From a virus: DNA of 64,000 bases. Shown here one piece after another: positions 24,996 through 33,980 of the stretch. The notes beneath the pieces are model-generated. The model was given only the letters and a program-made list of their open reading frames with translations. It was not told the DNA's origin and ran no database searches. Every line of letters starts with the position of its first letter. Positions within the stretch are counted from its first letter, which is position 1. The DNA lies in the IMG/VR virus record IMGVR_UViG_3300044713_000119, positions 1 to 64,000 of that record; one strand, 5' to 3'. The position numbers and the translations under genes were made by a program.

Positions 24996-25745
24996 TTACG
25001 CGACCAGCTTCGGTAAATCTGCTTCGAGTGCTGCTAGATCAAAACCGCTGGGCGTGAGCTTCGTCGCCTGGTTCAGCCAGTCTTGGGTGATAACGGCGTA
25101 GCACTCCACTACTCGTTTCAAGAACCAGTTCCAAATCATCCCTTGCCGCTGTGCCCAAGAAATGCAGTTGGTCCCCTCGTGGCCATAGCCGAAATGGGGC
25201 ACCGAATGCCGGCCGAGCAGGGCGCCATCCTGCGGAGTGAGCGACCAGGGCTGGCCGGAATTGAACTGCTGCATATCGGTTTCATAGACTTCGATGCCCA
25301 CGTCTACTCCGCCGAAGATCCAGATCGCTCGCTTCACATCATCGAGGTTTGCAGCGTTGACGTTTCCCCAGCCAAGAATCTTGTGACCGGCGATGCCAGT
25401 CACGCGCCAATATTCTAAAACTGTGGGGATGTCGGCACCGTTGTCGTTCAACCCAGTCTTGGGATCGTACCCAGAGACCGCGCTATAGGCGGTGATCACA
25501 TCGTCCAGCGTCGGCACTACCATGGTTCCAGTGTGTGCGGTGACCAGCATCAGCATGTGCGCGATGGCTGCGCAGGTGCAGTCGCCAAGTTGGTCATTGG
25601 CAAAATACTCCCACATCCCTGCGGGCACTTTGTATTCTCGAAACACCTTGCCCGGAACCTGTTGGGGATCAGCGGGGCCCAGATACTGTGACAGGCTGAG
25701 CCCCTTTGCTGAACTTGCTTTCGGTGGTAGGCAGCCAAACTTCAC
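24996..25745 (-). CDS. Papain-like cysteine peptidase
   Basis: A 249-residue protein with the papain-fold order of active residues: an oxyanion Gln and nucleophile region at residues about 52-60 (QLGDCTCAA; either C56 or C58 is the nucleophile), a His strand at about 180-188 (RHSVPHFGYG), and the following polar-Trp strand (CISWAQRQGMIW). No signal peptide. Phages of this kind carry similar peptidases among late genes; they may cut cell wall peptides or other proteins. Papain-like enzymes next to a lysozyme suggest a second, peptide-cutting lysis enzyme, but a virion-maturation peptidase is equally open. Overlaps the lipoprotein gene by four bases. Confidence 0.65.
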   Translation of the reverse strand: MKFGCLPPKASSAKGLSLSQYLGPADPQQVPGKVFREYKVPAGMWEYFANDQLGDCTCAAIAHMLMLVTAHTGTMVVPTLDDVITAYSAVSGYDPKTGLNDNGADIPTVLEYWRVTGIAGHKILGWGNVNAANLDDVKRAIWIFGGVDVGIEVYETDMQQFNSGQPWSLTPQDGALLGRHSVPHFGYGHEGTNCISWAQRQGMIWNWFLKRVVECYAVITQDWLNQATKLTPSGFDLAALEADLPKLVA

Positions 25746-26356
25746 AGTTTGATCTGCTCCGCGGCCGCATCCACAGCCAAGTTGCCGGTTGGGAATGCCA
25801 GCAAGCGACTGAACGCCTTATTGAACTGGCCCTTATTCAGCGGCAACGTGTGTCCAGCAGCGTGAAACGCTTCCATGGTGCTCACACCCTGCAGCACAGG
25901 AATCAGAGCCTGTAAGGATTGCAGTTCCGCTTCGACCGCCCCGACGAGAGCCTCGGCCTTCGCTTGGACCGCAGGATCATCAATGTGCAGAGCCGGCAGA
26001 ACCTTCGCCCAGTTCTGAATCACAACTTCGATCGCGTCGTTGATCTGCGTGAGGATAGCGACTTTTCCAGCTGCGCCTAGAGCCGTGTTGTACTGATTGA
26101 TCAGCGGCAGGATGACGTTATTCAGGTCGTTAGTCGCTTCTTGTGAGGCTGACTGAATCGTTGAGAACACATCCGGCGAGATCGCCGCGCCTGCAGCGGT
26201 CAACACCAGAAGAATAGCGTTGATGGCCGGCCCAAGAGCCGCAATGATGCCGGTAGCTTCTGAGACCCACTGAATTGCGCAGCCCGCCAGGTTGAGCGCG
26301 AGCAGGAACAGAAAAGCGATAAAGCAAACTTTCTGACGTCGGGAGATTCTTTGCAT
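25742..26356 (-). CDS. Phage-encoded lipoprotein
   Basis: A 204-residue protein. I start at 26356, where AAGGAAA precedes the ATG and the N-terminus becomes MQRISRRQKVCFIAFLFLLA then LNLAGC, a type II signal with lipobox LAGC and lipidated Cys26. After it come a Gly/Ala-rich hydrophobic segment (IIAALGPAINAILLVLTAAG) and helices with charged faces (QINDAIEVVIQNWAKVL, AEALVGAVEAELQSLQ). The predicted product is anchored in the outer or inner membrane and helical. Phage lipoproteins include Rz1-type outer-membrane spanins and superinfection-exclusion proteins. It is too long for Rz1, and the location beside lysis genes leaves both ideas open. Confidence 0.7.
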   Translation of the reverse strand: MQRISRRQKVCFIAFLFLLALNLAGCAIQWVSEATGIIAALGPAINAILLVLTAAGAAISPDVFSTIQSASQEATNDLNNVILPLINQYNTALGAAGKVAILTQINDAIEVVIQNWAKVLPALHIDDPAVQAKAEALVGAVEAELQSLQALIPVLQGVSTMEAFHAAGHTLPLNKGQFNKAFSRLLAFPTGNLAVDAAAEQIKL

Positions 26357-26411
26357 GGTGTTTCCTTTTCGTACCAAAATGCCCGCAGTCTTGCCGGGGT
26401 TGCCGCCTATC

Positions 26412-26594
26412 TTACCACAACACAAACTTGAAAGCTTTGAACACTGGGACGACGGTGTACTTGCCCACCGCCTTGATTCCGCGAGCCGAGCGATGGACGG
26501 GATGCTTGACCGCTTTCACTGTCCAATGCGCGAGATCCTGCGCTGGAGCGAGAGTTGCGAAAGCTAAGATGATGCCGAGGCTGAGTTTCTTCAT
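26412..26594 (-). CDS. Small exported basic protein
   Basis: A 60-residue protein with Shine-Dalgarno GGAGG eleven bases before ATG and signal peptide MKKLSLGIILAFATLAPA, cleavage before Gln-Asp. The mature 40 residues are His/Lys/Arg-rich (HWTVKAVKHPVHRSARGIKA) and end in aromatic-hydrophobic FKAFKFVLW. A cationic secreted peptide from a late operon could disturb the envelope at lysis; that is speculation. Its Shine-Dalgarno lies in the tail of the preceding 44-residue gene. Confidence 0.65.
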   Translation of the reverse strand: MKKLSLGIILAFATLAPAQDLAHWTVKAVKHPVHRSARGIKAVGKYTVVPVFKAFKFVLW

Positions 26595-26598
26595 GGTT

Positions 26599-26733
26599 TC
26601 AATGTCCTCCGTTTCCATTCCCATTTCCATTACCAGTTTTGTGCCACCTAACAGCCAATGCGGCCAGAAGTGCAAGGCAAATTGAGTTGATCGCCTGCAC
26701 GATCTGACCTTGAACGCAGTCCGAAATCACCAT
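26599..26733 (-). CDS. 44-residue membrane peptide with (Gly-Asn) tail
   Basis: A tiny gene ending five bases before the next start. MVISDCVQGQIVQAINSICL leads into a hydrophobic helix (ICLALLAALAV), then RWHKT and an almost perfect Asn-Gly repeat (GNGNGNGNGG). One membrane span with a flexible tail suggests a small holin-region or spanin-like peptide. Support comes from tight packing between two likely genes; no Shine-Dalgarno is clear. Confidence 0.5.
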   Translation of the reverse strand: MVISDCVQGQIVQAINSICLALLAALAVRWHKTGNGNGNGNGGH

Positions 26734-26773
26734 GTGTTATCGCCAAGCGTTTGCTTCTGGCTTCACGCCTGGA

Positions 26774-27001
26774 TTATGTCCGGTCGTTCCTTTTGTGGCC
26801 AAATACCGCATCGCAACGGCCTTTGAGTTCACGGAATTGCCCAACATGCTCCGTGTGGTCTCTGCGTGCTTCGTTAATCGCATCCCAGAGCGCAGTTTGA
26901 GTCCTTCGTACACCAGAAAGCATAAAGCCAAGCACCACACTGCCGACACTCCCCGCAAGACCAATGACTCCGAGGAACCAAGCATCAGGACTAATCCCCA
27001 C
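26774..27001 (-). CDS. Single-span membrane protein with cytoplasmic helix
   Basis: A 75-residue protein. I use the GTG at 27001, eight bases after GGAGG, rather than the TTG at 27016. VGISPDAWFLGVIGLAGSVG enters a hydrophobic span (about residues 6-28), followed by a charged helix (RDHTEHVGQFRELKGRCDAVFG). This plan occurs in small phage membrane proteins near lysis genes. A second open frame (26737-27003) uses the ATG six to seven bases after the same GGAGG, but looks like a composition shadow. Confidence 0.6.
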   Translation of the reverse strand: MGISPDAWFLGVIGLAGSVGSVVLGFMLSGVRRTQTALWDAINEARRDHTEHVGQFRELKGRCDAVFGHKRNDRT

Positions 27002-27038
27002 ATCGATTACCTCCAAGGCCAGAGAATAGGTTAGATGC

Positions 27039-27263
27039 CTAGGCTGCGGGTGGCTTTTGCCCGTTGCGGTACCACGCGTACAGAAACCCAGCCGTGCCGA
27101 TCAGCACCTTGGCAGTCTCCGGGATCGCTTTGTACCAGCCAAGAACCAAGTCATGAAATGGCGAGTAGCCCATGTAGGCCGCAGCCAGACCTGTTCCAAT
27201 CAGGGCCACATAGTGCGTCAACTGCGTTTGGTTGTCCATCAACGCTTTCAGTTTTGCCAGCAT
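27039..27263 (-). CDS. Two-span membrane protein, holin candidate
   Basis: A 74-residue protein with Shine-Dalgarno AAAGGAG six bases before ATG; the start at 27263 replaces a longer frame. Two hydrophobic segments are present (YVALIGTGLAAAYMGYSP at about 19-36 and AKVLIGTAGFLYAWY at about 53-67), separated by FHDLVLGWYKAIPET, with a charged N-terminus and a short basic end. Length, two spans and position in the lysis region fit a class II holin, which would open the membrane for the lysozyme at 23700-24131. Holins have little sequence conservation, so this is inference. Confidence 0.6.
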   Translation of the reverse strand: MLAKLKALMDNQTQLTHYVALIGTGLAAAYMGYSPFHDLVLGWYKAIPETAKVLIGTAGFLYAWYRNGQKPPAA

Positions 27264-27378
27264 GATTGGCTCCTTTGAGAAAGTGTAGGTGCGTCCCGGG
27301 ATTAAGAACAGCCGCTCTGGCCCTCTACTCCCTGAGTTCAGACGCACCCTTATCCGCGGTCAAGCCGCGAAGTGACTG

Positions 27379-29034
27379 CTAGTTGACCAACTCAACGTGC
27401 AAGTCCAGCAACTGTGGCCCGGTGGTCTCAGCCGAAGAGGTCTGGAGGAACACAACAAATAGCGTGTCCTGGTCCAGCACGTCTGCAGTGATTGCTCCGG
27501 TTGCCTGCTCGGGTGCCGAGATGGCCACTGTGGTTCCTGCCTGCAAGCCATCAATCAACCAGCCGCTAGGCATAATGCTGCCCGTTGCGCCCGTAGCGTT
27601 TGTATCCAAGTTGCACTGGAAACTCACACTGTAGGCTGCGGTGGTCGTGGTATGGGTCTCAAGCAACGTGCAAAGCACGATCGGAGTTCCGGTAGTGAAG
27701 TCGGTCAAATCTCCGAGTTCCACCGCAATTTCCGGCGCGGTGCCACCGGTGGTTGGGGTGTACGCTGCCTTGCCTGTAATCCGCAAGGTCTGACCGATGT
27801 AGTTCAGTACGCCCGCAGGCAACTGGATGGTGCCAAGAACGCCCGACTGTCCAGCCGTCAGAGCCACGGTATGGATAAATGGTCCGTAGTTGGTCTCAAA
27901 GCCTGGCAAGCCAAGATGCGAGGTAGGAGTAAAAGCAAACGTGGTGTGGCTGATTGGATTCGGATTGTAGGCCGCTGCCACGCCGCCAGCCTGCGGAACC
28001 AATTGGCTGTGGACGTAAGGTGTTGGGAAGACTCCGTTCGATCCGACTTCACCATACGCGGTGTTGGTGATCGCGCAGGTTGGGTACGGAGTGAACGGAC
28101 TCAGCGTACAAGTCGAGGACGTCACTGGTATTCGGTAAGCCGTGGTTAGATAGGCAAGCCCGATGTACGGCAGCCAGCCTACACAGCCAGTTTCAGCCGC
28201 CGGCGCCGTGAAGTTAATCGCGAGCGAGCCTGCTGAGGTGTAGTGCGCGGTAGTCGAGGCTGCACTTTCCCCACCAAGTACATCCACGCAAGTGACAGCT
28301 ACGTACTGAGCGGCGTTGGTCCAGGTACCGACCGCCGTGCCATCGCAAACGGTAGTCGTGCCACCGCACGTCGCAGTCGCAACTCGAACCGCCGGCGTGG
28401 TCAGAGCTGTCAGTGTGCTGGGCTGGATGGTGAAATACATCGGCGTGGACGCCTGGCCGCGGAAGTACTCAATGGTCATCCACCCAGGCAAGCCGTTCGG
28501 AGCCTGGCCGGTGATGTTGGCTATGGTCAGACCTGAATCACCACTGGCTGTGACCATGGATTCACCGCGGGCATAAGCATCGTTCAAAGCTTCCATCAGC
28601 CCGTTGTCGCCACTGCCAAGTTGCACATTCGCAGAGTGCGCATTGGCAAACGTTGCGGTAAACCCGCAATTGATAGGGTTGACAGCGCTCGGACCAGCAG
28701 CCGAAGGAGCGGTAATGGCTGTTGGAGTAACTGATTCCGAGTTCGCGCCATCGTAGATTTGGATGGGCACATTGACCGCAAAGATCGAGCCCCAGGCGAT
28801 TGCTTTACCATCGCTACCAACTCGCGGATTGCAGTTGTTCAAGGTAACGCTCGTCGAGGTTGCGGTGACGGCATTGAGGGTCTTGTCAGTCCAATTCGCG
28901 TAACTGGACACAAGGATTCTGCCAGCCTGTTGTGTAGGGTAGCCAGGCTGGACGGGAATGGCCTGACCGAACGCGCCTGCCAGTGCACTCAGGGTGATGG
29001 CAAGCAAGGACACTAGCAAACTTGTTCGTTTCAT
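27379..29034 (-). CDS. Exported fibre-like protein
   Basis: A 551-residue protein. The start at 29034 has AAGGAG about ten bases upstream and exposes signal peptide MKRTSLLVSLLAITLSALAG, then AFG before Gln-Ala. The mature protein is Thr/Ala/Gly/Pro-rich with few charges and several cysteine pairs (for example CVGWLPY, CTLSPFTPYPTC). The C-terminal 170 residues (from about GFETNYGPFIHTVAL) alternate strands like a beta-sandwich carbohydrate-binding domain. It follows the 1450-residue fibre. Function as secreted adhesin or virion fibre is undecided because of the signal peptide. Confidence 0.65.
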   Translation of the reverse strand: MKRTSLLVSLLAITLSALAGAFGQAIPVQPGYPTQQAGRILVSSYANWTDKTLNAVTATSTSVTLNNCNPRVGSDGKAIAWGSIFAVNVPIQIYDGANSESVTPTAITAPSAAGPSAVNPINCGFTATFANAHSANVQLGSGDNGLMEALNDAYARGESMVTASGDSGLTIANITGQAPNGLPGWMTIEYFRGQASTPMYFTIQPSTLTALTTPAVRVATATCGGTTTVCDGTAVGTWTNAAQYVAVTCVDVLGGESAASTTAHYTSAGSLAINFTAPAAETGCVGWLPYIGLAYLTTAYRIPVTSSTCTLSPFTPYPTCAITNTAYGEVGSNGVFPTPYVHSQLVPQAGGVAAAYNPNPISHTTFAFTPTSHLGLPGFETNYGPFIHTVALTAGQSGVLGTIQLPAGVLNYIGQTLRITGKAAYTPTTGGTAPEIAVELGDLTDFTTGTPIVLCTLLETHTTTTAAYSVSFQCNLDTNATGATGSIMPSGWLIDGLQAGTTVAISAPEQATGAITADVLDQDTLFVVFLQTSSAETTGPQLLDLHVELVN

Positions 29035-29056
29035 ACTTTGGATTCTCCTTGGAGAG

Positions 29057-32000
29057 TTATTGGGTTTGAACGACTGAAACATGGACGTCGTAGCTCACTG
29101 CTCCACCGCTGCAGGTGCCAGTGGTTAAAGTTGTGGTGTAGGAAATGTTGGTCGAAGAAGTCGCAAACGCCGGCACTGTACCGCCGATATACCCCGCAGC
29201 TACCGATTGTGTCGTCCCCAGAGTCAACGCTGTCCCAGGGGTAAAAGACCGTGCGTTCGAGCCATCCGTCCAATTCAGTGTGATGTTGACGGTTCCTGAT
29301 CCACTTCCGCAGAGCCCACTTTGGTCAAGGTAGTAGGTTGCGAGGAAACTGCCCCCGCTGGACGGCACCGCCAACGTCTGAGTCGAGAGGTTACCTGTCT
29401 GCCCGAGCTTATTCGAGACCGCATACACCGGGGTAAGGCCGACACCCACGGTCGAAGTGCCGTTGTAACTGGTGGCTAATCCTCCTATAGAAAGCGTTCC
29501 GGCTAGCGCCATATTGCCGCTCGAGTTGAGTGTCGAGGTGGCGGAAGGTGTCTGAACGGCTTCTGTGCCGCCACCAGTCACAATAGCCGTGCTCGTGAGC
29601 GTGGCCGCGCCGGTAACCACATTCGCTTTCGCGATGCCGCAGTCTTTTCCGTCAACTCCGACTGCTCCGCTCAGGTTATCGACACAAAGCAGATGATTGG
29701 TGGTCGGCGTGCCAGTCTGATTGAACCCCATCAGCGGCTCGGCGCCGGCGTTGTTTGCGTTGACTGATGGCCAATGGTTCGTAGAATCTCCGTAGATGAG
29801 ATCGAAGCCTGCTTCACCGGAGGGAGCAACCATTTCGCCTAGACTCAGGCCGCCTTGAGTCTCAAACGGCAAAGTCGCGAGCACACCATTACTGCCTGGA
29901 CCGGTACCGACATAGCCCTGGGTGCCAAAGATGGCGTTATTGAAGGTCAGTCCAACTGCGTCAAACGATAGCGGCGCGTTGCCGGCACCGTTGGTAATCC
30001 AATAGTTGTTCCCAAAGCTTGAGTTCTGAATCGTCCACTGACACTGGCGGGGGCTACCTCCGCCGCAAGCTGTAGAGCCGGAGGCGTTGAGGATTCGCAA
30101 GCCATCCGTCAGCACGCTTTGGCAGTAGTAGCCTTGATTGTCGTGGAAGTTCAGGCCATCGACAACCAAGGTGTCCACCGCCTGCCCATTTCCAAGGTTG
30201 ATACTGATTCCGTAACCAGCATCGCAGATCCGATTATCGTTGATCTCGATCTTACCCAGCAGACTAGGAGTGCCCGCAGGAGCTCCGGTGGTCTTGAAGA
30301 ACACCAGAAATCCGCCACTGCCATTATTGATAACCGTACCGCTTGAGTTCACGTTGCAGAGATAGGCTTTGTTGTGGTGAGCGTGTCCACCCAAGCCGCC
30401 GACCGAGTAGCACTCCGAGGCCACGTTTTGAACTGTGTTGTTTGCGATCTCCCAATCGGTCGCGGACGGAGTAATCTGCATGCCATGGCAGCCTGTTGCG
30501 GCCGAGGTATTGTTCCCGGTGCATGCCATGTCAGTACCCAAGTGGTCGCCGCCGACAACATCGTTCTCGAGGATGTTGCCCGAGTACAGAATGTTTTGGG
30601 TCCAGGCAAAGTGCCCGAAGGAAATCAGATTCACCGCGTACTGCGTGTTCGCGGTATCGTTGTCATAGAACTTGTTGTTGATGATCTGCTTCAGCCCAGG
30701 GTAAGGTCCGTTGGCGTTCGCATTCTGCTGCAGAGCTTGAGCGGAGTTCTGAGTAAACGTGTTGTTTCGAATCGTATAGGTATCTGAGTTCGTCAGATTC
30801 AGCCCAGCGCCGCCGCAATTGTTTACAAAGTTGTCTTCGAAGATAAACCCGCTCGAGACCCCAGCTGTGGTTGTGGCCACACAGATCATGCCGCTACCTG
30901 TATCACCGGACGCCAGTCGGTTGCCGTTGAATGTCATCTTCCGGATGGCCACATTCTGGATCGTTGAAGAACTGGCGCCGACCGTCAGCAACGTGCCCGC
31001 GCCTGTCGGGGTCGTGGCATTGATAATCGTCTGCCCGTAAACCCCTTCAAACTCAACACCGGAGACGGTAACGCTCATCGTCGTCGAGCCCAAAGTGAAC
31101 GCGCCAGCGGGCCAAATATATTTCACGTTCGCCTTGTTTGCCGCGAAGTTCGTCGTTACCGTGTTGGCGGCAGGGAGGTTATGACCATCGCAAACTCCAC
31201 CACCAGAAGGAAGAGCTGCGGTGCAGGAGTTGTACTTCGCGAAAGCGTCAGCACCTGAGCAGGTGCTGACATCGAGAACCGCAGTCGTAGCTGTGACCGT
31301 CGACGAGCTCGCAGCGGTGACGAAGCCGCACTGCTGGAACGTCGGGAACGTCGAGTAGTTTTGAGCCTTGACGAAGGCTGTGGTCGCAACTGTGGTCGAA
31401 CTGTCGCCTGTGGCCGGAGTTGGCGCGGTCGGTGTACCGGTCAGTGCGGGAGAAGCCAATGGGGCCACATTCGAAGATCCGCCTGCGGCTGTCCCAATCA
31501 AGAAGCCGCCCTGAGAACTAAGCGGTTGGGCTGGACCCGAGGCTGTGCAATTCGTCAGCGGCGAGTTGATCAGTTGATACGTGCCTGAGCCGCCAATGCA
31601 CTGGCCACCATTGCCTGTAATAGAGCAGTTTTCAATGATCGTGTTCGAACCAGAAACGTTGATCCATGGGCTCGGAATTACGCTGGCACCGTTGATGAAG
31701 GTTGCCGCAGTACATTTCAGGTGAAAATTGTTGCCTGAGATGAAGATATCCGCGCCAGCAACGAGCGCAAGTTGCACCGAGTCGAGGTTGATCTGGATGT
31801 CGTTCTGGGTGATCGTCAGAACCGAACTGCCACCCGCGCCGGTAGTCTGAGTTCCCGTCTTCTCTGTTTCGTCGCAAACCCCTCCGGTAGCTCCGGTAAG
31901 CAGCTCGTTCATGCAAGTGCGGAAATCTACGAACGGATCGGAGGTTGTTGGGAGACCAAGCCCGGAGGAATTGATTCGACGCAGGTAAGGCGCTAGCTGC

Positions 32001-33409
32001 GCAATCTGCTGGCTAGCTGACCCTGTGTCGCTACTCACATTCCAATAGAGATTCTGGCCAGCTTGGAAGCGAATGCTGCCACTTGTGGCATTCGGCTCCG
32101 TACCTGGGGTCGCGCAACTGGTTGTACTCAAACCGCCAACCACCGTGTCGTAACACCACATCCCCTGGGGAAAATTAAGAATGCTTCGTTGGGTGACGGC
32201 CGTACCGTTGTTTTTGATCAGGTTGTACCCACCACCACCACCGCCGCCTGAGGCTGAAATCGAGACTGCGTTCCCCCCGGTCGGTGTCAGTGTGATGTTC
32301 GAACCAGCAATCAGGTTCAACCCGGTCTGGCCAGCATTGTTGATGCTATTCGTCTGAAAGACCAACGGACCATTAAGGTCGCTGTAATTTCCTGAAAACG
32401 CTACGTTCGCCAGCGCGCGCCAACTCTGATTCCCAACCAAAGCCGTCGAGCTCGAGGCAATGCCTGTTCCCAACTGCGCCGTTGGCACCAACCCCATCAC
32501 CAAACTGGCTTTCGCAGCCAGCCCGTTGTCCACATACTGCTTTGTCGCCGCCTGAAGCGCGCTCACCGGATCCGCAGCCAGCGTGATTGCACCCGTCATG
32601 GTGCCACCGGTTAGCGGCAGGAATCCAGTGACCGTCGTCGGAATGTACTGCGAGCCGTTGTACCCAAGAAACTGACCCGCCATGGGTGCGGTGCTGTTTA
32701 CAGCCACTCCCTGAATCGAGGTCGCGTTCCCACTTCCTCCGGCCGCGCCCGGGGTGTAGCAGAGCAGGGGCGTTGACCAGATCAGCGCTTGCCCGTTCGC
32801 CGGCGCCGTGGTACACACTGCAAAGCCTTGAATCTGAGTCGCATTCGCGCCGGTCGCTGTTAGACCTGTGACGGTGATACCGGAGAAATCAACTGTGCCG
32901 GGACCCTTCCATGAGAACGTTGTGCCAGCCGGTTGCATGATCTTCTGATTCTGGGTGGGATTCGAGAAAATCAGGCCAAAGCCTGGCGGCGGCGGAGTGC
33001 CTGGTCCGAGCGAGAACGGCTGCGCTGTGGCGAGGTTGAAGGTGCTGCCTGCGAGAATCTGGTAGTTTAGGTCCCCAACTAATGGAGTCTGCTGATCACT
33101 CCAAGCTGTTACATGCCAAAGGGTTGAATAGGAGTTCCCGCACGTGATTTCATCATTGCCGTAGATCGTAGCCGGCAAATCGCTTTGGCGCAGGACGATA
33201 TGCTTTTGGACGATCGATGCGGGGATGGTCGGAACCGAAGGAACGTTGAATCCACAGTAGTTCAGATCCAACGTGATGTAGGCGAACGGGAGCGGCTGGG
33301 TGTTCGGTCCGACAAACGTTGCTGTGACTGTAGCGGTGGCGAAGGCTGGAATAACTGAGGCAGTGGCAAGCAGAAGTAGAGCGAAGAGACGAACGAAGAA
33401 TTTACCCAT
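29057..33409 (-). CDS. Giant exported fibre-like protein with beta-helix
   Basis: A 1450-residue protein. I start at 33409, giving signal peptide MGKFFVRLFALLLLATASVI then PAFA; the 49-codon extension upstream lacks a start signal. Near residue 270 the string FLPLTGGTMTGAITLAADP with a following ATKQYVDNGLA is the classic phage tail-fibre repeat. Two modules of the form ATxIQGxAVxxTAPxxGQ occur just before it. Residues about 600-1180 contain Asn-ladder turns (NCSITGNGGQ, TIRNNTFTQNS, KIEINDNRICDAG) of a right-handed beta-helix, and the C-terminus is a beta-sandwich. So the domain content is that of a tailspike or fibre, yet the N-terminus says Sec export. Its ATG overlaps the stop of a weak 57-residue frame. 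Confidence 0.75.
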   Translation of the reverse strand: MGKFFVRLFALLLLATASVIPAFATATVTATFVGPNTQPLPFAYITLDLNYCGFNVPSVPTIPASIVQKHIVLRQSDLPATIYGNDEITCGNSYSTLWHVTAWSDQQTPLVGDLNYQILAGSTFNLATAQPFSLGPGTPPPPGFGLIFSNPTQNQKIMQPAGTTFSWKGPGTVDFSGITVTGLTATGANATQIQGFAVCTTAPANGQALIWSTPLLCYTPGAAGGSGNATSIQGVAVNSTAPMAGQFLGYNGSQYIPTTVTGFLPLTGGTMTGAITLAADPVSALQAATKQYVDNGLAAKASLVMGLVPTAQLGTGIASSSTALVGNQSWRALANVAFSGNYSDLNGPLVFQTNSINNAGQTGLNLIAGSNITLTPTGGNAVSISASGGGGGGGYNLIKNNGTAVTQRSILNFPQGMWCYDTVVGGLSTTSCATPGTEPNATSGSIRFQAGQNLYWNVSSDTGSASQQIAQLAPYLRRINSSGLGLPTTSDPFVDFRTCMNELLTGATGGVCDETEKTGTQTTGAGGSSVLTITQNDIQINLDSVQLALVAGADIFISGNNFHLKCTAATFINGASVIPSPWINVSGSNTIIENCSITGNGGQCIGGSGTYQLINSPLTNCTASGPAQPLSSQGGFLIGTAAGGSSNVAPLASPALTGTPTAPTPATGDSSTTVATTAFVKAQNYSTFPTFQQCGFVTAASSSTVTATTAVLDVSTCSGADAFAKYNSCTAALPSGGGVCDGHNLPAANTVTTNFAANKANVKYIWPAGAFTLGSTTMSVTVSGVEFEGVYGQTIINATTPTGAGTLLTVGASSSTIQNVAIRKMTFNGNRLASGDTGSGMICVATTTAGVSSGFIFEDNFVNNCGGAGLNLTNSDTYTIRNNTFTQNSAQALQQNANANGPYPGLKQIINNKFYDNDTANTQYAVNLISFGHFAWTQNILYSGNILENDVVGGDHLGTDMACTGNNTSAATGCHGMQITPSATDWEIANNTVQNVASECYSVGGLGGHAHHNKAYLCNVNSSGTVINNGSGGFLVFFKTTGAPAGTPSLLGKIEINDNRICDAGYGISINLGNGQAVDTLVVDGLNFHDNQGYYCQSVLTDGLRILNASGSTACGGGSPRQCQWTIQNSSFGNNYWITNGAGNAPLSFDAVGLTFNNAIFGTQGYVGTGPGSNGVLATLPFETQGGLSLGEMVAPSGEAGFDLIYGDSTNHWPSVNANNAGAEPLMGFNQTGTPTTNHLLCVDNLSGAVGVDGKDCGIAKANVVTGAATLTSTAIVTGGGTEAVQTPSATSTLNSSGNMALAGTLSIGGLATSYNGTSTVGVGLTPVYAVSNKLGQTGNLSTQTLAVPSSGGSFLATYYLDQSGLCGSGSGTVNITLNWTDGSNARSFTPGTALTLGTTQSVAAGYIGGTVPAFATSSTNISYTTTLTTGTCSGGAVSYDVHVSVVQTQ

Positions 33410-33575
33410 AGCGAACCCATGAGCCCAATAACCAAGACGGGAACCAACGTGACCGCAACAATCTACGCTGAATCCGCTGAGGGAAAAGTGACCCAAGCCT
33501 ATGGCTCTGCCACCAAAGGAACTGATCACCAGCGAAGAATCGCCAGCATGCTTCATTTCTCTGTGCGGCTGTCAT
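33402..33575 (-). CDS. Possible 57-residue coupled gene
   Basis: The frame starts in a TGATG junction with the 97-residue gene and stops eight bases inside the fibre gene, so it bridges them as coupled genes here usually do. The product (MTAAQRNEACWRFFAGDQFL and on) is rich in Arg, Trp, Phe and Ser and unlike any family I know. Unusual residue content makes me doubt it. If it is not a gene, 33410-33574 is leader of the fibre gene. Confidence 0.35.
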   Translation of the reverse strand: MTAAQRNEACWRFFAGDQFLWWQSHRLGSLFPQRIQRRLLRSRWFPSWLLGSWVRYG

Positions 33576-33868
33576 CAACTCAGCACCGGTCTTGTCGTAG
33601 GCATCTGCCAAACCAGAGGCCCGGCATAACCCGACTGCAAAAGTGCCCAGGCTGAGGTCATCGTGCCCGCAGCAATCATCTTTTCGCGACCACTGTCGGA
33701 ACTGTGACGGAACAGCGAACGCAGAACCGCGCCGCGGGCATGGTCATCTACATCCACCCAGTCGGCGTTACCCGCGGAGACTTCCCACTCAACGTAGTGG
33801 ATGTTCTTGCGAAGTAACGGACGATCTACAGCAGGATTGCTATGCTTTGCGAACAGGGGGGCACGCAT
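33575..33868 (-). CDS. First gene of the late block, hypothetical
   Basis: A 97-residue protein, the first coding region after the leftward promoter at 34068-34097. It has a strand-rich centre (NIHYVEWEVSAGNADWVDVD) and a C-terminal helix with small residues. The 190-base leader before it contains a nine-base-pair hairpin. No family recognised; as first gene of the late transcript it could be regulatory or structural. Confidence 0.6.
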   Translation of the reverse strand: MRAPLFAKHSNPAVDRPLLRKNIHYVEWEVSAGNADWVDVDDHARGAVLRSLFRHSSDSGREKMIAAGTMTSAWALLQSGYAGPLVWQMPTTRPVLS

Positions 33869-33980
33869 ATTTTCTGATGCTCGGCTTCGGCGCGCCGGCG
33901 GGCGGTATCTCTTGTGGCTGGATCAGCGCCCTAAGACCTGCAACGCTGTAGAACGAAGTTTACGCACGCACACGCAGAAG

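Noticed and set aside
26737-27003. An 88-codon frame starting just after a GGAGG
   Set aside because: It competes with a frame giving a sensible membrane-plus-helix protein from the same Shine-Dalgarno; residue use looks random. An embedded spanin arrangement was considered but has no lipobox.
27291-27356. GGTGCGTC and GACGCACC inverted repeat before the holin candidate
   Set aside because: Arms are 46 bases apart with no T-run; likely chance or a weak leader fold.
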